Of a DNA stretch of 5,660 nucleotides, positions 1 through 5,660 are shown in pieces. The position numbers were made by a program, and so were the translations under genes. The notes under the pieces are model-generated. The model had not been told where the DNA came from, searched no databases, and saw nothing but the letters and a program-made list of their open reading frames with translations. The DNA is from Chlamydiota bacterium. Lineage in GTDB: Bacteria; Chlamydiota; Chlamydiia; Chlamydiales; Simkaniaceae. The DNA lies in assembly GCA_029556005.1 (NCBI GenBank), contig JAKQGT010000257.1:1-5660 (forward strand), written 5' to 3'. Within the stretch, counting starts at the first letter, position 1. Each line of letters begins with the position of its first letter.

Positions 1-1571
1 GTAAACTCATCGATGGAGCTTATGGCAAAGAGTACCTTCCTCATAGTCCCAAGGTCTATTCTACAAAGAAAAGTGCGCAAGATGCCCACGAAGCAATCCG
101 CCCCACGAATTTAAACCACCCTCCCGATGTGATCAAATCCTACTTAACGCCTGATCAATACAAACTGTATGTACTCATCTGGAGACGCTTCCTCGCCTCT
201 CAAATGAACCCTGCTATTTATGATACAGTTTCCTGTGAGATTGAGACCGACCAAAAACTGGTGCTACGCTCTTCAGGTTCGATTATCAAGTTCAAAGGGT
301 TTCTAGCGGTTTACGAAGAAAAAGAAGACCGCGATGAAGAGGAAATCATGCAAAGTGATAGTGACAGAATCCTCCCTCCCCTCGTCGAAGGACAAGTGCT
401 CAAGCTGCTTGAAGTGAATTCTTCTCAATCCTTTACCAAACCCCCTCCCCGTTTTACAGAAGCCTCTCTTGTCAAAGAACTGGAAAAATCGGGAATTGGG
501 CGCCCTTCAACTTACGCTTCTATCATGAATAAAATCCATAGCCGTGCCTATACAACAAAAGAACGTCTCGCTCTAAAACCCACTGAGCTAGGTAAAATCA
601 TCGCACAAATGCTTGAGAATCACTTCAACCTCATCATGGATATTAAATTCACCGCACGGATGGAAGATGATCTGGATGAAATCGCAGAGAGTAAACAAGA
701 CTGGCGAGAGTTTTTAAAAGGATTTTGGGAAAAATTTGTCCCTGTTCTCGAAAAAGCAGAGAAAGAGGCCTTTGTCCCCAAGCTCATGACCGATATCAAC
801 TGTCCCAAGTGCGGAAATAAACTCCAAAAAATCTGGTCCCGTGATAAATATTTCTATGGCTGCTCCAATTACCCCGATTGTAAGTTCACTGTTTCGATCG
901 AGGCTTTAGAGTTTAAGAAAGAAGATTACGCTGACAATTTTGACTGGGATCAACCCTGCCCCAAATGCTCATCCCCAATGAAAATCCGTTTTGGGCGCTT
1001 TGGAGCCTTTTTAGGTTGTGAGCGCTACCCAGATTGTAATGGGATTGTGAATATTCCTAAAAAAGATGAGCCCCTTCCTGAAGAAATGCCCAAATGTCCT
1101 GCAGTAGGATGCGATGGGGATATTAAGCAACGGCGCAGTCGGTTTGGGAAACCTTTTTTCAGCTGTTCCAATTACCCTGATTGCGACGTGATCGTTAATC
1201 AGTTGGATGATTTAGAAATGAAATATCAAAATCATCCGAAAACACCCTATGTAAAGAAAACGAAAAAGGGAGTGAAGAAGGTTGCTGCTAAAAAAGCCCC
1301 AAAGAAAAAAACGGCTAAAAAGAAAACAGCAGCAAAAGGAAAGCCCCTCGCCCTCTCTCCTCAACTAGCAGCTGTTGTTGGAGCAAAGGAATTGTCACGT
1401 CCTGAGGTCACCAAAAAAGTGTGGGAATATATCAAGGCTAATGAGCTTCAAGATCCCAATAATAAACGCCTCATTGTTCCGGACAATAAGCTAGAAAAAG
1501 TGTTTGGACACTCCGATCCCGTCGACATGATGAAATTGCCCGGGATCTTAAGTAAACATATCAAGAAATGA
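1..1571 (+). CDS. topA: DNA topoisomerase I (type IA), 3' part, with three zinc fingers and a C-terminal SWIB domain
   Basis: Relaxes negatively supercoiled DNA by transient single-strand cleavage. The frame is open from base 3 to the TGA at 1569-1571 (522 visible codons), so the start lies off the left edge. GTG 129 is internal, because conserved sequence precedes it: AQDAHEAIRPT (75-107) is a type IA topoisomerase motif just after the active-site region. A second hallmark, FTEASLVKELEKSGIGRPST, begins at 453. The TOPRIM domain and catalytic Tyr must lie upstream. Three C4 zinc ribbons follow, with Cys codons at 801/810/861/879, 957/966/1017/1035 and 1095/1110/1164/1182. Each has the family's CxxYPDC second half. 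Next come a Lys-rich linker (1254-1340) and a SWIB domain (1341-1568). The fusion to SWIB is typical of Chlamydiae. The stop overlaps the next gene's start as ATGA. Identity is very secure; the gene is truncated only by the window edge. Confidence 0.97.
   Translation, partial: KLIDGAYGKEYLPHSPKVYSTKKSAQDAHEAIRPTNLNHPPDVIKSYLTPDQYKLYVLIWRRFLASQMNPAIYDTVSCEIETDQKLVLRSSGSIIKFKGFLAVYEEKEDRDEEEIMQSDSDRILPPLVEGQVLKLLEVNSSQSFTKPPPRFTEASLVKELEKSGIGRPSTYASIMNKIHSRAYTTKERLALKPTELGKIIAQMLENHFNLIMDIKFTARMEDDLDEIAESKQDWREFLKGFWEKFVPVLEKAEKEAFVPKLMTDINCPKCGNKLQKIWSRDKYFYGCSNYPDCKFTVSIEALEFKKEDYADNFDWDQPCPKCSSPMKIRFGRFGAFLGCERYPDCNGIVNIPKKDEPLPEEMPKCPAVGCDGDIKQRRSRFGKPFFSCSNYPDCDVIVNQLDDLEMKYQNHPKTPYVKKTKKGVKKVAAKKAPKKKTAKKKTAAKGKPLALSPQLAAVVGAKELSRPEVTKKVWEYIKANELQDPNNKRLIVPDNKLEKVFGHSDPVDMMKLPGILSKHIKK
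1254..1340 (+). other. Lysine-rich basic linker in TopA
   Basis: About 29 codons between the third zinc ribbon and the SWIB domain, of which 15 are Lys and most of the rest Ala, Thr, Gly or Val. The pattern of KK/KKK blocks alternating with Ala and Thr resembles histone H1-type tails and the chlamydial histone-like protein Hc2. It is probably a flexible, non-specific DNA-binding tether. The function is inferred from composition only. Confidence 0.75.
1341..1568 (+). other. SWIB domain fused to the C-terminus of TopA
   Basis: The last ~76 residues of TopA match a SWIB/MDM2-type fold. The segment starts KPLALSPQLAAVVG, followed by a helix with ELSRPEVTKKVWEYIKAN, then the LQDPNNKRLIVPDNKL segment, and ends with the VFG and MMKLPGILSKHI elements. 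SWIB domains are common in eukaryotic chromatin remodelling proteins. Among bacteria they are well known from Chlamydiae, both as a stand-alone protein and fused to topoisomerase I. Its molecular partner is unknown; a role in chromatin organisation is inference. It is the strongest taxonomic marker in the window. Confidence 0.93.
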
Positions 1572-2851
1572 AGCTCTCTCTTCAAAGCATTCAGCGCTTT
1601 CTCGTTTATTGCTTTGTTTTTTTTGGCCCCCTAGGCTCTCTCCTTTCGCCCGCTTTTCTGCCTAAGGCTTTTCGTTTTTACCATCTTTTTTTGATCTTCT
1701 CTCCCCTCTTTTTTATCAGAATCAAATCGCATGAATGGAAAGCCACTCTCTCTTTTATCCCTTTTCTCGCTTATTGTTTTGTCTCTGCTTATTTTACCGA
1801 AAACAAACCCTCTATCGAAGAAGGGGCTCATCCATTTTTTCGGTCAGGACTGCTTATCTCTCAGTATCTTTTTATGTTTGGGGCAGCCTTTTGCTTCCCT
1901 GCCCTTGAAAAAGGACGCCTTTTACGTCTCTATTTAGGGGGAATCTTTTTTTCGCTTATGGCAGGATATATCCTTTTTTTCGGATACTACGGAGGGTGGA
2001 TCTCGTGGAAAACGCTTAATCATTTTTGCGTAGAAGCTCAGATGGCATGGAATGTTTTGCGGTTTGCTCCTGGCTCTTACGCCAATGAGTACGGCAATGT
2101 GTGTAGCTTTGTATTAGCGGTTCTCATCCTTCTCTTAGCAGAGAGAAAAAAGTTTTCTTTGTGCCTCTATCTCCTCTTTATCCTTACCTTCATTGCTTTG
2201 GTTCTTACAACGACGCGTGCAGCGTATTATTCTTTTGCAATCACCTTTGTGTATCTATGTCTAGTCTCTAAACCTGTACGACGATTTTCGATAAAATTTA
2301 TCATATTAGGTAGCCTTCTCATCGGTATCCTCAAGCATTATACTTTCGATTTTTTGTATGTTCTTTTTGGAGGAATCAAAGCGATCAGCTTAAAAACAGG
2401 TTCGAGTGGAACGCGGATCACGGAATGGGTGAAGGGGTTTGAAGAGTTAGGAAGTGCGGCTGTTTTCGGAACAGGTTTTGGAAACAATATCGCTTCTCAT
2501 AATGTCTATCTAGAACTCCTCTATGAAGTGGGAATCGCCGGCTCTCTCCTCCTCCTTATTTGCTTGGTCTATTACTTTAGTGAGCACCACTTGCAGATAA
2601 AAAGAGCCTTTTTCAGTAGAGCAAAAAGCCAGGAAGAGAGACTCTACACTCAGATTACTTTAATTGGCCTGCTCCATATTTTTCTGTTTGCACTCACCAA
2701 CCATAATATGCACCACCATCTCACGTGGATGACTTTTCTCTTCTTTAATCTCTCTCTTTTTAGGGAAAAAGCGCTTTCTCCTGAAGCTCTGAAAGACGGT
2801 GCATTGCGTCACGATGACACACCACAACATGCTCTCCGCTTTTTACAATAA
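1568..2851 (+). CDS. O-antigen ligase / Wzy polymerase family membrane protein
   Basis: Predicted inner-membrane glycan ligase or polymerase of 427 aa with about 11-12 hydrophobic segments (roughly residues 11-30, 36-52, 58-76, 90-110, 118-140, 173-190, 195-214, 219-235, 242-258, 314-338, 362-378 and 384-398). TTTRAAYYSF (R217) matches the family's Arg-containing motif. A long probably periplasmic loop (about 260-313) carries SSGTRITEW and GTGFGNN and ends in SHNVYLELLYEVGIAG (H311), the usual HN-Y-E-G signature of the Wzy_C domain. WaaL-type enzymes move undecaprenyl-linked glycan to lipid A core in the periplasm and Wzy enzymes polymerise repeats; the sequence alone does not separate them. 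ATG 1568 overlaps the topA stop as ATGA, with no clear Shine-Dalgarno, so translation is probably coupled to topA. The hydrophilic tail (residues 399-427) is antisense to manC and may be a recent extension. Confidence 0.82.
   Translation: MKLSLQSIQRFLVYCFVFFGPLGSLLSPAFLPKAFRFYHLFLIFSPLFFIRIKSHEWKATLSFIPFLAYCFVSAYFTENKPSIEEGAHPFFRSGLLISQYLFMFGAAFCFPALEKGRLLRLYLGGIFFSLMAGYILFFGYYGGWISWKTLNHFCVEAQMAWNVLRFAPGSYANEYGNVCSFVLAVLILLLAERKKFSLCLYLLFILTFIALVLTTTRAAYYSFAITFVYLCLVSKPVRRFSIKFIILGSLLIGILKHYTFDFLYVLFGGIKAISLKTGSSGTRITEWVKGFEELGSAAVFGTGFGNNIASHNVYLELLYEVGIAGSLLLLICLVYYFSEHHLQIKRAFFSRAKSQEERLYTQITLIGLLHIFLFALTNHNMHHHLTWMTFLFFNLSLFREKALSPEALKDGALRHDDTPQHALRFLQ
2760..2851. other. 92-base tail-to-tail overlap of the ligase-like gene and manC
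   Basis: The + strand gene ends with TAA at 2849-2851 and the - strand manC ends with TAA at 2762-2760, so the 3' ends overlap antisense over 92 bases. The ManC side encodes its conserved final β-rich segment (residues 302-331, including VVVCHRD). The ligase side encodes a hydrophilic tail with no membrane segment. No hairpin followed by a T-run is evident here that could end either transcript. Confidence 0.95.
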
Positions 2852-3755
2852 GGAGATCTTTTACCCCTAAAGTGGTGATTCCCTCTCCAAAAACAAGGCA
2901 CTCTTTAGTAGCAATCGCTTGTACATTTCCACTTAAAAAATTTGCATTCTCATCTTTAGGAAGGATCTTACTGATACGGTCCCAGGTGCCTAAGTCTGAC
3001 CACAATGAAGGGTAGGGAATCAAAGCTATATGAGAGGTTTTTTCCATGAGGGCATGATCAATGGAAAGGATCGGGAGGTCGGAAAAGTGCTGGAGAGCTT
3101 TTTCATAGGGGTGTCTAAACCACTCAAAAAATTCAGGGGCATATTGTCTTAATTCCTGAAGGAATGCACCGATTTGAAATACAAAAATCCCCGCATTCCA
3201 ATAGCAGTTACCCTGCAGCAAAAGGGTTTGCGCTAGAGGGAGTGCTGGTTTTTCAATAAAACTCGTGACCCGAAGAACCCCTTCCCCCTTTTCTGTCTGA
3301 ATATAGCCATACCCTGTTTCTGGATAGGTGGGGGTGATCCCAAAAGTCACAATAACTCCAGTTGCTGCAGCTTTTTTAGCAACAGGAAGTAGCCGTTGAA
3401 AGTCTTCTGCGTTTTCAAAATAGTGATCAGAAGGACAAACCACACAAAGAGACTCTTCCCGTGCTCCCATTTTGTCTATTAGATACTTCAAACTCAAGCA
3501 AATCGCAGGAGCTGTATTTCTCCCTTCTGGCTCAACAAGAATGGCATCTCCAAAGGAAGGGCCCAATTGCTTTTGGGTGATTTGAAAATGTTTCTGATTT
3601 GTCACCACTAAGACTTCAGCTTGAGAAAACCGATTGACGGTCTGTTGAAGAAGCGATTCTCCCCGGTCAAAATCGAGGAATTGTTTAGGGTAAGCTTCTG
3701 AGGAAAGGGGCCAAAGGCGTTTACCGCTTCCGCCGGCAAGAATGATGACTTTCAT
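2760..3755 (-). CDS. manC: Mannose-1-phosphate guanylyltransferase (GDP-mannose pyrophosphorylase), monofunctional
   Basis: Makes GDP-mannose from mannose-1-phosphate and GTP in the cytosol, supplying the donor for mannosylation. The 331-aa protein has the nucleotidyltransferase hallmarks in order: LAGGSGKRLWPL (6-17) with PKQF (23-26) for nucleotide and phosphate binding, EPEGRNTAPAI (75-85), PSDH (108-111) for metal/substrate, TGYGYI (147-152), FIEKP (166-170), WNAGIF (186-191), SIDHALMEK (231-239) and WSDLGTWD (252-259). It lacks the C-terminal cupin isomerase domain of bifunctional ManC/AlgA (about 470-480 aa), so mannose-6-phosphate isomerase must be encoded elsewhere. ATG 3755 overlaps the stop of the upstream glycosyltransferase as ATGA. 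No Shine-Dalgarno precedes it, so coupled translation is likely. It is the last gene of the - strand run visible here. The substrate call (mannose rather than another hexose) rests on the motif set and is strong. Confidence 0.95.
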   Translation of the reverse strand: MKVIILAGGSGKRLWPLSSEAYPKQFLDFDRGESLLQQTVNRFSQAEVLVVTNQKHFQITQKQLGPSFGDAILVEPEGRNTAPAICLSLKYLIDKMGAREESLCVVCPSDHYFENAEDFQRLLPVAKKAAATGVIVTFGITPTYPETGYGYIQTEKGEGVLRVTSFIEKPALPLAQTLLLQGNCYWNAGIFVFQIGAFLQELRQYAPEFFEWFRHPYEKALQHFSDLPILSIDHALMEKTSHIALIPYPSLWSDLGTWDRISKILPKDENANFLSGNVQAIATKECLVFGEGITTLGVKDLLIVKSGEHVVVCHRDAMHRLSELQEKALFP

Positions 3756-4867
3756 CGCACTGCTTGGTTTTTAAATTCGTTATATTTTTCATCTACAAGG
3801 GCTTTAAATTTGATCCTAAAATGTTCTTCACGAAAATTTTCTGCATGTTTACGAATCAGTTTAGGGTCAAATTCCCGCTCTTCAAATGCCTGTACTGCTT
3901 CGATAATACTGGATACCGTTTGCTCTGGAAAAAATAGGCCCGATCGATTTTGTAAGACTGTTTCTAAAGCACCCCCTTTCCCATAGGCAATAACAGGAGT
4001 TCCACAAGCTTGGGCTTCAACGGGAAGAATTCCAAAATCTTCTAGAGCTGCAAAGACAAATCCTTTCGCATTTTGAAGATGTGTGCGTAGCACTTCATCC
4101 CTTTGATAACCCAAGAGTTCCACATTCTTTTTAGCTTTTTCTTTGATCTTTTCATAATCAGGCCCTTCTCCGATCACAACCAGTTTTTTGTCGGGCATCT
4201 TTCCAAAAGCTTCCACAATTAAATCGATCTTTTTATAGGGGACAAAACGGGAAGCTGTGACGTAATAATTCTCTTTTTTTTCAACCAAGTTAAAATAATC
4301 GACATCAACGGGGGGATAAAGCACTTGAGCTTCTTTCTGGTAGAGGTTTTTAATACGGCGCGCCACATAGTTTGAGTTGGCAACATAAGCATTCACCCTT
4401 GAAGAGGAGTGGGCATCCCACATCCGTAAATAGTGAAGAAAAAACTTAGCGACAACCCCTTTCAATCCACTTTTGAGTTCTGATTCACGTAAATATTGCT
4501 GATAGAGATCCCAAGCATAACGCATCGGAGTGTGACAATAACAAATATGCATCTGGTCCGCATGGGTAAGGACTCCCTTAGCAATAGAATGAGAGGAGGA
4601 GATCACGAGGTCATAACCCGAAAGATCAAACTGTTCAATCGCAATCGGGAAAAAAGGGAGATAGGAGCGGTATTTCTTTCGTGCTCGGGGAAGCTTTTGA
4701 ATAAAAGAGGTCTTCACTTGCATGCCTTCAAATGGAGTTCCTCTCAACTTTTTTGTATCTTTGACTAAAGTATAAAGATCAGAGGGAAATGTTTTTGCAA
4801 GGGACTCTAAAACCTTTTCGGCTCCGCCAACCGTTGTGAGCCAATCATGTATAAGGGCAACTTTCAT
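3752..4867 (-). CDS. GT4-family glycosyltransferase, WbaZ-like, probable mannosyltransferase
   Basis: Retaining GT-B glycosyltransferase of 371 aa, complete and of normal family length, expected to act at the cytoplasmic face of the inner membrane. The N-terminal acceptor domain begins IHDWLTTVGGAEKVL (6-20), with the glycine loop at 14-15, and contains HICYCHTPMRYAWDLY (107-122), a signature of WbaZ-like mannosyltransferases of O-antigen and exopolysaccharide loci. The C-terminal donor domain begins near 200 with SRFVPYKK (206-213), supplying the expected Arg/Lys for donor phosphates. It also has IGEGPD (232-237) and the EX7E motif with E276 and E284. The ATG at 4867 overlaps the upstream gene's stop as ATGA and follows a good ribosome binding site; the stop likewise overlaps manC. 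GDP-mannose as donor is inferred from family and neighbour; acceptor and linkage cannot be read from sequence. Confidence 0.9.
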   Translation of the reverse strand: MKVALIHDWLTTVGGAEKVLESLAKTFPSDLYTLVKDTKKLRGTPFEGMQVKTSFIQKLPRARKKYRSYLPFFPIAIEQFDLSGYDLVISSSHSIAKGVLTHADQMHICYCHTPMRYAWDLYQQYLRESELKSGLKGVVAKFFLHYLRMWDAHSSSRVNAYVANSNYVARRIKNLYQKEAQVLYPPVDVDYFNLVEKKENYYVTASRFVPYKKIDLIVEAFGKMPDKKLVVIGEGPDYEKIKEKAKKNVELLGYQRDEVLRTHLQNAKGFVFAALEDFGILPVEAQACGTPVIAYGKGGALETVLQNRSGLFFPEQTVSSIIEAVQAFEEREFDPKLIRKHAENFREEHFRIKFKALVDEKYNEFKNQAVR

Positions 4868-5660
4868 TGTAATAGCTTCCTAATCAATTCGAGGTGTTTC
4901 TGAGCTGTCTCTTTCCATAAAAATGTTTTCGCATGCTCTTTCCCCTTTTCGATCCATTTTTTTCTCAGGGTCTCCTCTCTCCAAAAAGCTTGCATCCCCT
5001 GTGCGATCGCAAAAGAGTCCAAAGGTTCTACGTAGTATACCGCATCTTTACAAACTTCTTCAAGACTCGGAATCTTGGATACAATCGCTGGACACCCTGC
5101 ACTCATCGCTTCTAGAGGAGGAAGTCCAAACCCCTCATAGAGGGAGGGAAAAACCAAAGCAAACGCTTGCGCATAGAGGCGAGATAAATCCTCTTCTGGA
5201 ACATGCCCCAAAATTTTCACCCTTTTCTCAAGATCAGGAAAATGGACCAGCCACTTGTTGACGTCCTCCACATGGCGTAAGCCCTTACCACTTCCTACAA
5301 TCAACAAATCACAATCCGCTTTTGTCTCTGAAAGAAAATGGGAAAATCCCTCTAACACTCCCTTGAGATTCTTATGAGTTTTTTGATTTCCCACAAAGAG
5401 AAAATATTTTCTTGGGCTACGCTCCTCTGTCGGATAAAAAAGATCTCCATCTACTCCATTAGGAATAACGGTGATTTGACTTTCTCGAGCCTTTGTCAAT
5501 CTCAGGAGTTCTCTCTTAGAAAATTCCGATACGGTAATAATCTGGTCGCTTTTTGCAATTGCTTGAGAAGTAAAGAGATGGGCATACATTCTTTCCAAAA
5601 AACCTAAACGGGAAGCCTGGGCCAAATGAAAGACATCAGGGAGAGTCACTAATCGTTTCT
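4864..5660 (-). CDS. GT4-family glycosyltransferase, C-terminal part (start off the right edge)
   Basis: A second retaining GT-B glycosyltransferase. The frame is open to the right edge: reading in, the codons K-R-L precede GTG 5649, giving KRLVTLPDVFHLAQ. This looks like the internal hydrophobic strand followed by the D-containing loop of GT4 acceptor domains (usually V-T-x-H-D), so GTG 5649 is not taken as the start. About 264 codons are visible, and roughly 100 N-terminal residues are probably missing compared with usual 350-380 aa members. Visible landmarks are ITVSEFSKREL, VIPNGVD, FVGNQKTHKNL at the start of the donor domain, ILGHVPEEDL, and the EX7E motif in EGFGLPPLE (first Glu codon 5136-5134). 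The pattern resembles MtfB-type mannosyltransferases. Together with the WbaZ-like gene and manC that favours mannose transfer, but the donor is inferred. Its TGA overlaps the next start as ATGA. Confidence 0.9.
   Translation of the reverse strand, partial: KRLVTLPDVFHLAQASRLGFLERMYAHLFTSQAIAKSDQIITVSEFSKRELLRLTKARESQITVIPNGVDGDLFYPTEERSPRKYFLFVGNQKTHKNLKGVLEGFSHFLSETKADCDLLIVGSGKGLRHVEDVNKWLVHFPDLEKRVKILGHVPEEDLSRLYAQAFALVFPSLYEGFGLPPLEAMSAGCPAIVSKIPSLEEVCKDAVYYVEPLDSFAIAQGMQAFWREETLRKKWIEKGKEHAKTFLWKETAQKHLELIRKLLQ
4876..4881 (-). promoter_or_regulatory. Ribosome binding site for the WbaZ-like glycosyltransferase
   Basis: On the - strand the sequence reads AGGAAG, then 8 bases, then ATG at 4867. 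It lies inside the end of the upstream glycosyltransferase gene. It supports ATG 4867 as the real start and means this gene can initiate independently, unlike manC, whose start has no comparable motif. Confidence 0.6.

Noticed and set aside
129..131. GTG as start of topA
   Set aside because: The frame is open to the left edge, and bases 75-107 encode the conserved AQDAHEAIRPT motif, so this codon is internal.
620..808. Small - strand frame inside topA
   Set aside because: It is antisense to conserved TopA sequence and has no recognisable features.
1631..1937. Short open frames on both strands inside the ligase-like gene
   Set aside because: They overlap clear membrane-protein coding sequence, and neither shows a domain or a ribosome binding site.
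2768..2777. Perfect palindrome AAAGCGCTTT near the convergent junction as a terminator or operator
   Set aside because: It has no loop and no following T-run, is only 10 bases long, and lies within conserved manC coding sequence, so chance is sufficient.
4496..4768. 90-codon + strand open frame
   Set aside because: It is antisense to the conserved acceptor domain of the WbaZ-like enzyme and shows no independent support.
4923..5261. 112-codon + strand open frame
   Set aside because: It lies wholly antisense to a clear GT4 coding sequence with intact motifs, and its translation shows no recognisable domain.
5647..5649. GTG as start of the right-hand glycosyltransferase
   Set aside because: The frame stays open to the edge, and the visible protein lacks most of the N-terminal GT-B domain; this codon is the Val of an internal strand.

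Overview
The window most likely comes from a member of the Chlamydiota, probably an environmental lineage outside Chlamydiaceae. The main evidence is the first gene: a type IA DNA topoisomerase I whose C-terminus carries a lysine-rich linker and a SWIB domain. That fusion is a known chlamydial trait. The glycan genes that follow would be unexpected in Chlamydia itself, whose lipooligosaccharide is short and lacks O-antigen. The lineage call rests on sequence features only; no database search was possible.

Layout: there is essentially no intergenic DNA. On the + strand, the 3' part of topA (open from the left edge to 1571) overlaps by 4 bases a polytopic membrane protein of the O-antigen ligase/polymerase family (1568-2851). 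On the - strand, reading right to left, are a 5'-truncated GT4 glycosyltransferase (5660-4864), a second GT4 glycosyltransferase of the WbaZ-like type (4867-3752), and a monofunctional mannose-1-phosphate guanylyltransferase (3755-2760). The three are joined by two ATGA start/stop overlaps. The two gene groups converge and overlap tail to tail over 2760-2851.

Function: ManC makes GDP-mannose, the likely donor for one or both GT4 enzymes, which would build a mannose-containing oligosaccharide on the cytoplasmic face of the inner membrane. The ligase/polymerase-type protein would act on the lipid-linked glycan on the periplasmic side. Together they suggest part of a surface-glycan locus next to, and in the ligase's case coupled to, the housekeeping gene topA. 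Phosphomannose isomerase, phosphomannomutase and a flippase are not in the window.

The oddest feature is the convergent junction. The last 29 residues of the ligase-like protein are encoded antisense to the conserved end of manC. One extra T in the T5 tract at 2757-2761 would end the ligase with TAG exactly where manC ends, without changing ManC. No RNA genes, mobile elements, CRISPR arrays or convincing terminators were seen.
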